This document shows, piece after piece, positions 41,543 through 53,200 of a DNA stretch of 64,000 bases. The DNA lies in assembly GCF_004364975.1 (NCBI RefSeq), contig NZ_SOBW01000008.1, positions 866,610 to 930,609 on the forward strand, in the 5' to 3' direction. The notes under the pieces were generated by a model. That model ran no database searches. It saw only the letters and a program-made list of their open reading frames with translations, and was not told where the DNA came from. Each line of letters begins with the position of its first letter. Within the stretch, counting starts at the first letter, position 1. The position numbers and the translations under genes are program-made. This DNA comes from Gelidibacter sediminis (lineage in GTDB: Bacteria > Bacteroidota > Bacteroidia > Flavobacteriales > Flavobacteriaceae).

Positions 41543-42535
41543 TTAGTTGTGTTCTAATTCTACATGAATATCGTCAGGTTGCGATTTTTCATCTTCAATA
41601 ATATTACCCTCAGCATCAAAACGCTTCGGCTTCTTTCCAAAAACAGAAAAATGCACATAACGTTTTGGGTTTAATTTAAAGTCTTGCAATAATTGTTCGA
41701 GCTGTAATGATGCGCCTTCAAGGTTAACATATAACTGATCATCATTAAGCATTTTTCCCAAGGAACCTTTTCCATCTTTAACACTAGCCAATAAATTATT
41801 GACTTCTTGCAATGTATTATCTAGATTTTCAAAGGTTTTAGAGATTTCCACTTGCTTAAATTCTGTTGTAATTTCCGCAAGGTTTCCTGATAAGGTATCA
41901 AAATTACTAATTGCTGATGTTAAAGAAGCATCGTTTTTAACCACCAATCTATTCATTGCATTAGAAACTTCTCTAAACGAAATAATTGTTCTATTTAATT
42001 CAGCAATTGCAGCCTTTAAACCATCTTCATTTTCATTAATAATTAAGGTATTAAAATTAGTCATTAATGAATCAGCAGTCTTTAAGGTAACCCCTAAATT
42101 ACTACTAATTCCAGAAAAGTTTTTGGTTAGGCTTGTAATTAGACCTTCTTCAATTTCGGACTCTAGAAAATCGCCGTCTTTTGCAAGTTCTTTTCCAGGC
42201 ATTGGTACGATAGCTAACGCGTTCCCCCCCATTAATCCCGTTTCATACATGCGGATTTTACTGTTTGTAGAAAACTTCACATCTTCAGTAACCACAAATG
42301 TGACAATGGTTTTGCCCGTGTTGTCATCATAGGTTATTTCTTCTATTTTGCCAATTGTATTACCTTTTATAGTAACTAAGGAAGCCGTACTTAGCGCATT
42401 ATAATCAAATTGCGTTTGGTAGCGATTGTGTTTCTTAAGGATATTGATACCCTTTAGGTAGTTGATCGTAAAAACCATTAGGAGAATTCCACAGATTACG
42501 AGTATCGCTGTTTTAACTTCTCTTGTTATTTTCAA
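41543..42535 (-). CDS. MlaD/MCE family lipid-transport protein
   Basis: 330 residues. A short cytosolic start MKITREVK is followed by one transmembrane helix (~9-26). Residues ~38-115 are the MCE domain (TQFDYNALSTASLVTIKGN, GKIEEITYDD, VKFSTNSKIRM). The rest is a long helical region likely to form the oligomeric barrel or tube. It binds phospholipids in the periplasm for transport between membranes. The usual MlaE permease and MlaF ATPase genes are not adjacent. It lies between the amidase and the Fe-S gene in one operon. Confidence 0.92.
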   Translation of the reverse strand: MKITREVKTAILVICGILLMVFTINYLKGINILKKHNRYQTQFDYNALSTASLVTIKGNTIGKIEEITYDDNTGKTIVTFVVTEDVKFSTNSKIRMYETGLMGGNALAIVPMPGKELAKDGDFLESEIEEGLITSLTKNFSGISSNLGVTLKTADSLMTNFNTLIINENEDGLKAAIAELNRTIISFREVSNAMNRLVVKNDASLTSAISNFDTLSGNLAEITTEFKQVEISKTFENLDNTLQEVNNLLASVKDGKGSLGKMLNDDQLYVNLEGASLQLEQLLQDFKLNPKRYVHFSVFGKKPKRFDAEGNIIEDEKSQPDDIHVELEHN

Positions 42536-42588
42536 AGTCTTTGAGGTTTAGTTGCACAAAATTAGGTATAAATTTATTAAGAATCTTT

Positions 42589-43734
42589 TTAATTTGCGGC
42601 AGATTTTAGAACAGATGAAAGGTCTACACGCTTCCCATTTTGATAGGCAACGATAAATGAAGATGGATAGCCTTTAGTTTTAGCAACTTCAGCGAGTCTT
42701 TTAATTTCATTATAATCAGATGTATACCCGTAGAAATACTTAAATAGATTCCCTTCTTTCTCTCGGGATAACTCCTGCAATCCTTTAAAATTATACGGTT
42801 TCGGTTCAATTTTGTTAGAGCTTGCCGCTAACTGCACTTTAAATACAATATTTGCATAAATTTGGGTTGCTGAATCATCAGATTTAACCTCTTGATCAAC
42901 GGCTTGGGTAATACTTTCAATATCAGTGACATCTTTATAAACATTCTCTCCAACGTTTCTATTCAAAATCATTTTATAATCCATAATGCCTTTGTAAATA
43001 GATAACGCCATTTCATTTTGCCCTTTAGTTGAATTGAGGTAAGCACCTTCAGGCTTGTAAGTTAGAAATCCAGTCTCTACCAAAATACTGGGCATATAGG
43101 TATTGTGCAATACCCAAAAACCAGCCTGTTTTACACCACGGTCTGTACGTTTTAAATTGTTCGTAAAATTATCTTGTACCAGTCGTGCTAGCTGGGTGCT
43201 CTGATCTAAATAATCCTCTTGCATTAAAGTCAATCCAATAAACGATTCTGGAGCATTGGGATCGAAACCGTCATAATGTGATTTATAATCTTCCTCCAGA
43301 AATATAACTTCATTCTCCTTTTTGGCAACTTCAAAGTTACGTTGATTGGCATGGAGCCCCAGAACGAAAGTTTCCGTGCCATGAGCACTAGAATTATGGG
43401 CATTACAGTGTACAGACACAAATAAGTCAGCATCAGCATCATTGGCTATTTTAGCGCGGCCTCTTAAGGGTACGAAAACATCTGTTTTACGCGTATAAAT
43501 CACTTTTATGTTAGGGTGCTTTTCTAAGGCCTTACCAACGGTAAGGACGATATTGAGTGCAATATCTTTTTCTTGATAACCGTTACCGGTATTTCCGGGA
43601 TCATTACCGCCATGGCCAGCATCCAAAACAACCACAAATTTGCCCTTGTTTTTTTGAAAGGCATGTACAGTAGATGTGAAACTTATGACTATAAATATAT
43701 GTAATACGAAAATGTAATGTAGGTGCGTTCTCAT
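42589..43734 (-). CDS. N-acetylmuramoyl-L-alanine amidase (Amidase_3) with C-terminal SPOR-like domain
   Basis: 381 residues with a signal peptide (MRTHLHYIFVLHIFI...). The zinc amidase domain (~32-255) has VVLDAGHGGNDPG with a His ligand, YQEKDIAL with the Glu ligand, LFVSVHCNAH with the second His, and LVETGFLT with the catalytic Glu. The last ~75 residues (FKVQLAASS, FKYFYGYTSDYNEIKRLA, GYPSSFIVAYQ) form a SPOR-like domain, which targets septal, denuded peptidoglycan. It cleaves stem peptides from glycan during cell separation. It is the first gene of an operon with mlaD and is divergent from lptD. Confidence 0.93.
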   Translation of the reverse strand: MRTHLHYIFVLHIFIVISFTSTVHAFQKNKGKFVVVLDAGHGGNDPGNTGNGYQEKDIALNIVLTVGKALEKHPNIKVIYTRKTDVFVPLRGRAKIANDADADLFVSVHCNAHNSSAHGTETFVLGLHANQRNFEVAKKENEVIFLEEDYKSHYDGFDPNAPESFIGLTLMQEDYLDQSTQLARLVQDNFTNNLKRTDRGVKQAGFWVLHNTYMPSILVETGFLTYKPEGAYLNSTKGQNEMALSIYKGIMDYKMILNRNVGENVYKDVTDIESITQAVDQEVKSDDSATQIYANIVFKVQLAASSNKIEPKPYNFKGLQELSREKEGNLFKYFYGYTSDYNEIKRLAEVAKTKGYPSSFIVAYQNGKRVDLSSVLKSAAN

Positions 43735-43816
43735 AAAGGTTTAAACGAATAAAAATCTCGGTTTATTTTAATTTTAAATTTTAAATGAATAATAATTAAT
43801 CACAAAAAAATATATG

Positions 43817-43824
43817 TAATTTTG
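43817..43824 (+). promoter_or_regulatory. candidate -7 box upstream of lptD
   Basis: TAATTTTG matches TAnnTTTG but lies over the first TTG start candidate of the gene. No -33 TTG is seen at the right spacing. Confidence 0.3.
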
Positions 43825-46584
43825 ACTTTTCAAAAACCGAGCCATACTTTTACAAAAATACACTTAAAAGCATTGCATACAAATAGCTTTCATATTCTTT
43901 TTTTTCTGAGTTTTACAGTGTTTATTAACACTTTGGGGATGGCTCAAGAGCTCCCTAAAAAACAAACACCAATACTTCCAAAAACAGAACAAGAAGCTAT
44001 GAAAGTTACTATTGACGCTGACTCTATATTGAAACCAGTCGTCAATATCCAAGAAACCGACTCTACTCAGCAAGACACACTCCCCAAGAAGAAAGAATTC
44101 CTCACAGATGTGGTTAACTATAAAGCTTTGGGTTATGTGTCTCTCAATCAAAAGTTTAAGCAAACCACTTTATATGACCAGGCGGAAGTGAATTACCAAG
44201 ATATGTCTATTAAATCTGGTATCATTGTAATTGACCATAATAAAAATTTGGTTTACGCCGGGCGTTTAAAAGATTCAGCTGGAGTGTATTCGCAAGCACC
44301 AACTTTTAAGCAAGGGGCTAATTTGGTAGAACCAGATTCGATCATTTTCAATACTGAGACCAAAAAAGCTCTGATTTTCAATTCGAGAACAGAGCAAAGT
44401 GGTGGCTACATAATTGCGGATATCACAAAAAAAGAAAACGATTCGGTTTATTTTATAAATCGCGGAAAATTTACAACTTCTGAGAATAGAGAAGATCCGG
44501 AGTTTTATTTTTTAATGCGTAAAGCCAAAATTGTTCCGGACAAAAAAGTAGTTACGGGGTTGACCAATATGTACATTTACAATGTGCCAACACCCATTGG
44601 ATTGCCTTTTGCCTATTTTCCATTAACAAAAAAACAGACCTCAGGTATACTCTTTCCAACATTTGGCCAAGACAGTCGACGCGGATACAACCTTCAAAAT
44701 GGAGGCTACTATTTTGCGATTAGTGATTATGTAGATTTGGCAGCATATGCCGATTATTATACCAATGGTAGTTATGGCTTTCGTACCGAGAGCAACTATG
44801 CCATACGGTACAAGTTTAGAGGAAATTTTGGCTTTAGATATGAGAACCTCATAAACAGTGAACGGGGCTTTCCGGATTATTCAAAATCTTCTATTTATAA
44901 TTTGAGATGGTCCCATTCTCAAGATTCCAAAGCCAATCCCAGTTCGCGTTTCTCGGCTTCTGTTAACCTAGGGAGCAGTAAGTATTACCAAGAATCTGTC
45001 AATCAGATTAACGCCTCCAATTTTTTAAATAACACTCTATCATCTTCAGTATCGTATTCAAAATCGTTTACGGGGGAACCACAGGTAAATATGAGTGTTA
45101 CTGCCACCCATTCACAAAATACGCGAACCCAGCAAATAGACATGACCTTGCCTACGTTTCAAGGAAGTGTGAGTAGAATATTTCCGTTCGCCCCAAAGGT
45201 TGGCACCAAGAAAGGGATCATTGACAATATCAACTTTCAATACAACATCAACGCCCAGAATAGAATTAGTACTACTGATTCGCTATTCTTTAAAAAAGAA
45301 ATGTTTGATGAGGCAAGAATGGGCGTGCAACAGACCATTCCACTATCAACCAATTTTAAGGTCTTCAAATATTTTAGTGTGAGTGCCAATACAAATTTTG
45401 AAGAAAATTGGACATTCAATACGGTTCGTAAATATTATGATGAAGAAGCCAACCAAATTTTAACTCAAGACTTGACCGGATTTGATAGCTTTAGAACCTA
45501 CAATTTTAGCACTAGTATTGGAACTACAATATATGGCATGTTTAACCTTCAGAAAAAAGGAAAAGACACCAAGATTAAGGCCATAAGGCATATTATGAGG
45601 CCATCTATTAGCTACAACATCAATCCTTCATTTGATGAGTACTATGACACTTTTGATTACATTACCGCCAATGGCGATATTACAAGAGCGGAATACAGTA
45701 GGTTTGAAGAATCTCTTTACGGTGCCCCAAATAAAAACTTTTCGAGCTCTCTGGGCTTGAGTTTGGGAAATAATATTGAAGCAAAAGTAAGAGATCGGGA
45801 CTCCACGAAAACAGAACCTAAAAAAATTATCCTGTTGAACAACCTTAACTTTTCTACCTCTTACAATTTTGCTGGAGATTCGTTACAATGGAGTCCGGTA
45901 AGAGTTTCTGGTGGCACTCAATTATTCAATAATAAGATGAGCGTTAATTTTGGAATGACATTAGATCCTTACGCACTTGACAATAACAATAGACGCATAG
46001 CAAAATTTAATATAGATAATGGAGGTAGCCCTTTTAGAATGACCTCAGCCAGTTTGAATTTGAGTTATAGTTTGAGCAGTGATACGTTTTCAGGCATAAA
46101 GGAACCTGATCAACGTGCCATAGATGAATCTGTGAGAAGTGGTGGCCGTGCCGATGACCTTTTTGGAAAACCACAAAATTTTGCTGATGACCGTTTGGGA
46201 GATGAAGAACCCGAAAAAGATACTGATGTGAAATCTGAATTTTATAACTTTACCATTCCATGGAGTTTACGTATTGCCTACGCAGTTAATTATTCCAATA
46301 GTGCGCGGCAGAATGAAATTTCATCCAATTCATTAATGTTCTCTGGTGATATTGATTTATCACCGCGATGGACGGTAGGTGTATCTTCAGGTTATGATTT
46401 CAAAAATCAGGGATTTACATATACCCAATTACGTTTTGAGCGGGATTTACTGAGTTGGCGAATGAACTTTAGCTGGATCCCCTTCAGCCAACGCAGTAGC
46501 TGGAACTTCTTTATTGGTATTAAATCGAGTTTATTGAAGGATATTAAATATGACAAACAAAGAGAACCTGACCAACGTTTGTAG
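43822..46584 (+). CDS. lptD: LptD-like lipopolysaccharide assembly outer-membrane protein
   Basis: Up to 920 residues. After a hydrophobic signal ending ...GMAQ and an acidic linker, the OstA/LptA-like jelly-roll (~95-230) includes DQAEVNYQDMSIKSGIIVID and FYFLMRKAKIVPDKKVVTG. Then comes the segment PIGLPFAYFPLTKKQTSG, a highly conserved LptD feature. The remaining ~650 residues alternate strands with Asn/Ser/Gly turns and form the large outer-membrane barrel. It inserts LPS at the cell surface. No ATG is in frame near the 5' end: the start is either TTG at 43822 or TTG at 43873, the second giving a conventional signal peptide. It is divergent from the amidase. Confidence 0.9.
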   Translation: MTFQKPSHTFTKIHLKALHTNSFHILFFLSFTVFINTLGMAQELPKKQTPILPKTEQEAMKVTIDADSILKPVVNIQETDSTQQDTLPKKKEFLTDVVNYKALGYVSLNQKFKQTTLYDQAEVNYQDMSIKSGIIVIDHNKNLVYAGRLKDSAGVYSQAPTFKQGANLVEPDSIIFNTETKKALIFNSRTEQSGGYIIADITKKENDSVYFINRGKFTTSENREDPEFYFLMRKAKIVPDKKVVTGLTNMYIYNVPTPIGLPFAYFPLTKKQTSGILFPTFGQDSRRGYNLQNGGYYFAISDYVDLAAYADYYTNGSYGFRTESNYAIRYKFRGNFGFRYENLINSERGFPDYSKSSIYNLRWSHSQDSKANPSSRFSASVNLGSSKYYQESVNQINASNFLNNTLSSSVSYSKSFTGEPQVNMSVTATHSQNTRTQQIDMTLPTFQGSVSRIFPFAPKVGTKKGIIDNINFQYNINAQNRISTTDSLFFKKEMFDEARMGVQQTIPLSTNFKVFKYFSVSANTNFEENWTFNTVRKYYDEEANQILTQDLTGFDSFRTYNFSTSIGTTIYGMFNLQKKGKDTKIKAIRHIMRPSISYNINPSFDEYYDTFDYITANGDITRAEYSRFEESLYGAPNKNFSSSLGLSLGNNIEAKVRDRDSTKTEPKKIILLNNLNFSTSYNFAGDSLQWSPVRVSGGTQLFNNKMSVNFGMTLDPYALDNNNRRIAKFNIDNGGSPFRMTSASLNLSYSLSSDTFSGIKEPDQRAIDESVRSGGRADDLFGKPQNFADDRLGDEEPEKDTDVKSEFYNFTIPWSLRIAYAVNYSNSARQNEISSNSLMFSGDIDLSPRWTVGVSSGYDFKNQGFTYTQLRFERDLLSWRMNFSWIPFSQRSSWNFFIGIKSSLLKDIKYDKQREPDQRL

Positions 46585-46643
46585 TTGGCTTTCAACTCAT
46601 TTAACGCATAACACTTAAATTTAGAATGTAAAACCAATGTATT

Positions 46644-47024
46644 ATGAAAAAAATCATCAACACTCCCAATGCCCCTGCTCCTATTGGTCCCTATAATCAA
46701 GCTGTTTTAACTGGAAATACGCTCTACACTTCAGGACAAATTGCGTTTGATCCAGAGACTAATGAATTAGTTTTAGATTCGATTGCGGTAGAAACAAAAC
46801 AGGTCATGGAAAATTTGAAGGCTGTTTTAGAAGCTGCAGATATGACGTTTGAAAACGTTATAAAGTCATCTATCTTTATTAGTGACATGAATAACTTTGG
46901 ACAGATAAATGAAGTCTACGGCACATATTTTATTGCTGAAACAGCACCTGCTAGAGAAACTGTAGAAGTTGCCAATCTACCTAAATTTGTAAATGTTGAA
47001 ATTAGTATGATTGCGGTAAAATAA
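46644..47024 (+). CDS. ridA: RidA family reactive-intermediate deaminase
   Basis: 126 residues that hydrolyse 2-aminoacrylate and related enamines or imines before they damage PLP enzymes. The family start NTPNAPAPIGPYNQA, SGQIAFDP with the conserved Gly31 and the motif APARETVEVANLP with the catalytic Arg104 are all present. It forms a trimer in the cytosol in known members. It follows lptD by 59 bases and may be read with it. A terminator follows. Confidence 0.96.
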   Translation: MKKIINTPNAPAPIGPYNQAVLTGNTLYTSGQIAFDPETNELVLDSIAVETKQVMENLKAVLEAADMTFENVIKSSIFISDMNNFGQINEVYGTYFIAETAPARETVEVANLPKFVNVEISMIAVK

Positions 47025-47062
47025 CAAGAGTTGGTAATTTGATTGACAATTGCAAAAACAAA

Positions 47063-47093
47063 AAAGCAGTGTTCTTATATGGAACACTGCTTT
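47063..47093. terminator. bidirectional rho-independent terminator
   Basis: Twelve-pair stem AAAGCAGTGTTC / GAACACTGCTTT with a seven-base loop, between the convergent ridA and BadF-like genes. Confidence 0.88.
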
Positions 47094-47121
47094 ATTTATT
47101 TTTAAGGCCAATACGTAAAAA

Positions 47122-47985
47122 TCAATTTAATCTCTTTGTATGGTAGGCCACTAAACCTTCTATAGGACGTCTAACAAAATTACCTGCGGTAAAGCCCATT
47201 TCTTCTGCCACTTCCAGGATTTGTTTTTTAGCAAAAAATGCAATAGAACCTACAAAATGAACAGGGACTTTTTCTACTTCATGCTTATATTGAAAAATCA
47301 TATTTTTTGCAAATAGACGGATACCTTCCTTAATCATATCTTGAATGTAGGGCGAATCTATATTCAAAAACATAAATTCTGCAAAACTTGCCAAATATGC
47401 ATTAGGGCTTGGCTGTTTGTATAGATTGTATTTTATAAAATCAGCATCCATATTATATTTATCCGCAAAGGAAACTTTGATGGTCTCAGGCATATGGTTA
47501 AAATAATAATCTCGTATCATTTGTTTTCCATAATAATTGCCAGAAGCATCATCCATTAACGTATAGCCTAAAGATTGAACCCTTTGATCTAAATGAGCAC
47601 CATCATAATAGCTGCAGTTTGACCCTGTTCCTAAAATACATACCACTGCAGCTTCGTTGTCATCATTAAGCGTTGCTCTTACAGCAGCCATAGTATCTTC
47701 TGTAACCTCTACTTCTGCGTTTATAAATATGTCTTCTAAAACCCGTTTTAGGAGCAACCTCGGATTTTCAGTACCACATCCTGCGCCGTAGAAGAAGATG
47801 TGAGTTACCTCGCGTTTATGCGCCATCAGTTCCTCACTCTTACGAATGGTTTTATAAAGTTTTTTCTCTTTAAGAATTTCAGGATTTAAGCCACTCGTGC
47901 GGATTTTTTCCAGAAGTTGTTTCCCGTTATTGTCTACTGAAATCCAATCGCATTTTGTAGAACCACTATCAACTATTAAAATCAT
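47122..47985 (-). CDS. BadF/BadG-type ATPase, N-acetylglucosamine-kinase-like
   Basis: 287 residues of the actin-like ASKHA fold. Phosphate-1 is DSGSTKCDW at residues 6-14, phosphate-2 LGTGSNCSYY near 118-127, and the adenosine region HFVGSIAFFA near 251. Flavobacterial members are annotated as N-acetylglucosamine kinases, which would recycle wall or chitin-derived GlcNAc. The substrate is inferred. It sits downstream of gapA but behind a hairpin terminator, so it is probably partly separate. Confidence 0.83.
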   Translation of the reverse strand: MILIVDSGSTKCDWISVDNNGKQLLEKIRTSGLNPEILKEKKLYKTIRKSEELMAHKREVTHIFFYGAGCGTENPRLLLKRVLEDIFINAEVEVTEDTMAAVRATLNDDNEAAVVCILGTGSNCSYYDGAHLDQRVQSLGYTLMDDASGNYYGKQMIRDYYFNHMPETIKVSFADKYNMDADFIKYNLYKQPSPNAYLASFAEFMFLNIDSPYIQDMIKEGIRLFAKNMIFQYKHEVEKVPVHFVGSIAFFAKKQILEVAEEMGFTAGNFVRRPIEGLVAYHTKRLN

Positions 47986-48000
47986 CTGTCTTTAGAATAA

Positions 48001-48052
48001 AAAATCCGTATAAGTTAAGCTATACTTAAAAAGCACGTCTTATACGGATTTT
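48001..48052 (-). terminator. terminator of gapA
   Basis: A 14 bp outer stem (AAAATCCGTATAAG with CTTATACGGATTTT) encloses an inner TTAAG/CTTAA hairpin. On the minus strand the structure ends in a T-run. It lies 9 bases past the gapA stop. Confidence 0.82.
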
Positions 48053-48061
48053 ATGGGTTAC

Positions 48062-49069
<1,008 letters not shown>

Positions 49070-49146
49070 CTATTATTTATTACTATTATTATTTATGTGT
49101 TTGTACGTTCTAAAGTGTCCTTTACTAAGAGTCTGTTTTGAATCCT

Positions 49147-50133
49147 TTAAGTGGACATGATTTCAGAAACGCGCAATAACTCTCTATTTATTTGTGATTT
49201 CCCTTTAACAGCTTGTTCTAGAGGCGTCAGAGTCATCTTGTTATTAAGTAATCCCACCATATAATTAGACTTTCCTTCCAACAAACTTTCTACAGCCTTT
49301 ACCCCCATTCTACTAGCTAGGACCCTATCAAAACATGATGGCGGACCTCCACGTTGCATATGGCCTAATACAGAAACTCTTACATCGTATTCGTCGAGAT
49401 TGGCCTCTACATAATCTTTAAGCTCAAAAACGTTTTTACCAATTTTATCACCTTCAGCCACTACTACGATACTTGACGATTTACCAGAGCGTTTACTGCG
49501 TTGTAAAGATTCCAATAAGCGTTCTAACCCTAGATTTTCTTCAGGGATTAAAATTTCTTCAGCTCCTGCGCCCACACCTGCGTTTAATGCAATATGACCA
49601 ACATCACGCCCCATAACCTCTACAAAGAATAAGCGGTTATGTGAACTTGCAGTATCTCTAATTTTATCAATACATTCTACCACTGTATTCAATGCAGTGT
49701 CGAACCCAAGGGTATGCGAAGTTCCGAAAATATCATTGTCTATGGTTCCTGGAATTCCGATAATAGGAAAATTAAACTCCTTGTTGAAAACGAGTCCACC
49801 ATTAAATGTACCGTCACCCCCAATAACTACCAACGCCTCTACACCGGCATCTTGAAGTTTTTGATGTGCTATTTTACGACCTTCAGGGGTTCTAAACTCT
49901 TTAGAACGGGCTGATTTAAGAATGGTACCGCCCTTATTGATTATATCTTTTACGCTACGTGCATCCATTGCCTTAAAGTCGCCTTCCATCACACCTTCAT
50001 AGCCGCGATAGATGCCCACACATTCCACATTATGATAAGCGCAGGTCCTGACCACAGAACGAATGGCAGCATTCATTCCAGGAGAGTCACCTCCAGATGT
50101 CATTACCCCAATTTTTTTTATGCTTTTTGACAT
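49147..50133 (-). CDS. pfkA: ATP-dependent 6-phosphofructokinase
   Basis: Phosphorylates fructose-6-phosphate, the committed step of glycolysis. The ATP loop is TSGGDSPGMNAAIR at 12-25, the GGDGTF motif is at 105-110 and the catalytic PGTIDND at 128-134. GHMQRGGPPSCFDR near residue 250 binds the sugar phosphate. Gly after GGDG (rather than the PPi-enzyme Asp) indicates use of ATP. 328 residues is the bacterial short form. It leads the pfkA-gapA unit. Confidence 0.97.
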   Translation of the reverse strand: MSKSIKKIGVMTSGGDSPGMNAAIRSVVRTCAYHNVECVGIYRGYEGVMEGDFKAMDARSVKDIINKGGTILKSARSKEFRTPEGRKIAHQKLQDAGVEALVVIGGDGTFNGGLVFNKEFNFPIIGIPGTIDNDIFGTSHTLGFDTALNTVVECIDKIRDTASSHNRLFFVEVMGRDVGHIALNAGVGAGAEEILIPEENLGLERLLESLQRSKRSGKSSSIVVVAEGDKIGKNVFELKDYVEANLDEYDVRVSVLGHMQRGGPPSCFDRVLASRMGVKAVESLLEGKSNYMVGLLNNKMTLTPLEQAVKGKSQINRELLRVSEIMST

Positions 50134-50271
50134 TGATTTTTTATGTTAGAATAGTAAAACTACTAAAGAAATATTATAAAGAAGGTAGCATTTATCATAT
50201 TTTGAGTAGAAGACTTAAATTCAATCGTTTTCGTTAATAACTATCTCAAAATTGTTCGAAAATAAGTGGGC

Positions 50272-53200
50272 CTATAAGTCATTTTGATCACTTTTGTCCT
50301 TCATTTTGATGTATTCAACCAAAGGCTCTTCTTCGCGGATTGCCGATTGTTCGTCCTCAATAACCGGATCCTGTTTTCTGTTTTTGCCTGAAAAGATGAT
50401 ACGAAGTAATTCTCTAAAGGTGTCAAACTCTACATTATAAGATAGACCAACACCTTGCGTATACCCAATTTCTTCACCAAAATTTCGAATGTTATTCTCC
50501 CGATTGAAGAATTTTGCTGATAAGGTACCGTCTTCATTTAATAAAAGTTCTATCTCCGCATCGCCAGCAATAACCGTTTCATTAACCCCGCCAATTGGTA
50601 CGCCCACCTTGCCATTAAATAGCACCCTGTCGCTAATTTTAGTGCTTAGGGTTAAGCCCAAACGATCATCTGTTCTATAGTCTGGTGTTTGCTCTCCTGC
50701 CTGAAAATTAAGTCCCAATTTCAGTTTGTCGTCATCACTAGATAACAAGCCATTAAACAGACTGTTTACACGGTCAGCGATGGTCCCATACGCCTGCTGA
50801 CCTAGACTAATTTCACTAGCAAAAGACCCTGTGGCCAATAAAAACAATGCTTGGTTTTCTCTACTCTCCTTCGTTTCTAAACGATATTCCAATTCTGACC
50901 GCACAGTAGAACTGGCATTTGGAAAAGTAACTGCAAAATCAGGTGTGGGTTGTTCCAATTGCCCTGTAAGATTAATTTCTACATTAACAGGAATGCTTCG
51001 GTTAATAGGATTATCTAATAAAATTGACGGATTGGCCTCGGTTTTATAGATGGCTTTGAGGTTAATTTGTGCCTTTAAAGGATCACCTTCCCAAATGATA
51101 CTCCCTCCAGGTTCTACTACCAAGTCTTTCTGAATCAACCCACCATATGAAAAGTTATAGATGCCTTTAAATACTGAAAAATCACCCCACATTTTAAATT
51201 TGCCGTTGGTGTTGATTTCAAATAAAAGATTCCCTTCTCCATTTCCACGGATAGTACTGCCAGAGTTTCGGTCGATGACAATTTCTATATCAGCATTTTG
51301 GTTGACGTCTAAGTCAAATTTGAGTTCCAATCCTTTCACTTGGGTTTCTGTAACCACTTCACCCCTTAAACGGGCTGCTTTTTCTTCTGGACTTAAAAAG
51401 TGAATGTAAGAGTTGTCTCCAAAACTTTCTACGTCATTTAATGGTATTTTGAATACTGTGCCCTCAGAAGTACTTCCATCAACCGTTATGACCAATTGAT
51501 CAGTCGGGCCGTATATACTTGCCGTACCATTCATAAATGCGGTGCCATAGTAGAGTGCATCTTCAGCATCGTCAGTATTTAACACCAACAATCTCTTTGT
51601 GTCAAAATTTAAACCGAGTTTCCAGTCTGAGAAATTTTGATGAGACATATAACCATTTAAAGTTGCTTTCGAGAAAAATTCTGAATCTGTCAGCACCACG
51701 TCATTCATAATGAAACGTTGCTCTTTTAAAATAACTTCGGTATCAAAATCAAAGGCATAATCTACATTTAGATACGGAATGGCCATTCCGGCATTGTCTA
51801 ATATCAATTTCCCTTCAATTTGAGGTTTTTTCAATTGGCCGGTTACCTGCACATTTCCTGAAGCTAGTCCCCTGATGTTATTGATAACATCTGCACCAAA
51901 AACATTGAGTGGCTCCAAATCAAACTCATCAAAATCAATATCTAAGTCAATAAACGAATTGTTGGCACTCACATCGATACTGCCCTTGGCGTCCAAAGAC
52001 TTAAGGTTGTCATTTCGCAAAAACAGATCCACTTCATAGTTTGTGAGTGACTGATTGCCTGCAATGTCTGCCTTTAAATCGCCCAACAAATAGTCATTAA
52101 ATTTAAATTTATCAATGGTGACATTGGAGTTGGGAATATATACCCCATTTTGTTGAAGCACGTCTAAATTTCCATTTACAATACCACCAAAGGATAGGCT
52201 ATCTAAAGTTGGTGTGATTTTGTACAAATCGACGTCCTTTAAACTCAACTTGAGATCTTTATAAGTAGAGTCTCTTAAAGCACCCGCCAGTAGAATCTCT
52301 TCATCGTCATGGCTAAACATGACATCCGAAATATTAAACTCTTTAAACCCTCTATCAAAAGCCACTTTATTCAATTGGTTTTTTTCCTCATTGATAAACC
52401 ATTTGTTGTCTTTAAGTATAACATCCGATTTCTTAAACCCAACCACTGACTTATTATCTTTATCAATGGTATAAAACAGACTCAAATTATAGTGGTCCTT
52501 ATTCTCTGTACCCCCATTAAATTCAGATTTTATAAACAAAGTATCTCTCACCGTAACATTAATCAGGCTGAATTTTGAAACATTATAAAAGTTGGTATTT
52601 ATAGAATCTATTTCTATAAAGGTGTTATAAAGTGGATTGCTATTATCAATAGTGACTTGGATGTCATTAGCGAAATAATTTAGCAATTTAATTTGCGGTG
52701 AATTAAATTTTAAATCGAAGCCGCGCTCATCAGTCTCAATTCGACCTTTCAGAGAGGTGTTTTTGCCAAGTTCCAAATCATGGTAAAAGACCTCGACTAT
52801 TTTATTGTATATGGTAAAATCAAAATCCATATACTGCTCACTCAATATTTTATGAGGAATATAATTAGTATAAATACTACCTATAGAATTTTCAACAAGT
52901 TTACCAATGTCCCTAAATTTAAATATGCCCCTGACAGTACCTTGGACAATGTCTGGCGAATTGATATCTATGACACGCTCATTTTCCTCATAGCGCGATA
53001 TGATTTCAAAATCGTCAAAGTAATAATAATCGTGCTCATTTATGTACGTGGTGTTTTTAAAGGTCAGCTTTCCATAAGCATCGTCTATAGTAGACCCGTC
53101 CATGTCCATCAAAATAGTACCCATAAAAACAGACATGCTATCCTTTTGAACAAAATTTAAAGCTTTAAGATTTGCATATTCCACGTCTGCCGTAAAATCC

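Noticed and set aside
46583-46600. Short AGTTG/CAACT palindrome after lptD as a terminator
   Set aside because: Five-base stem with no T-run; probably chance.
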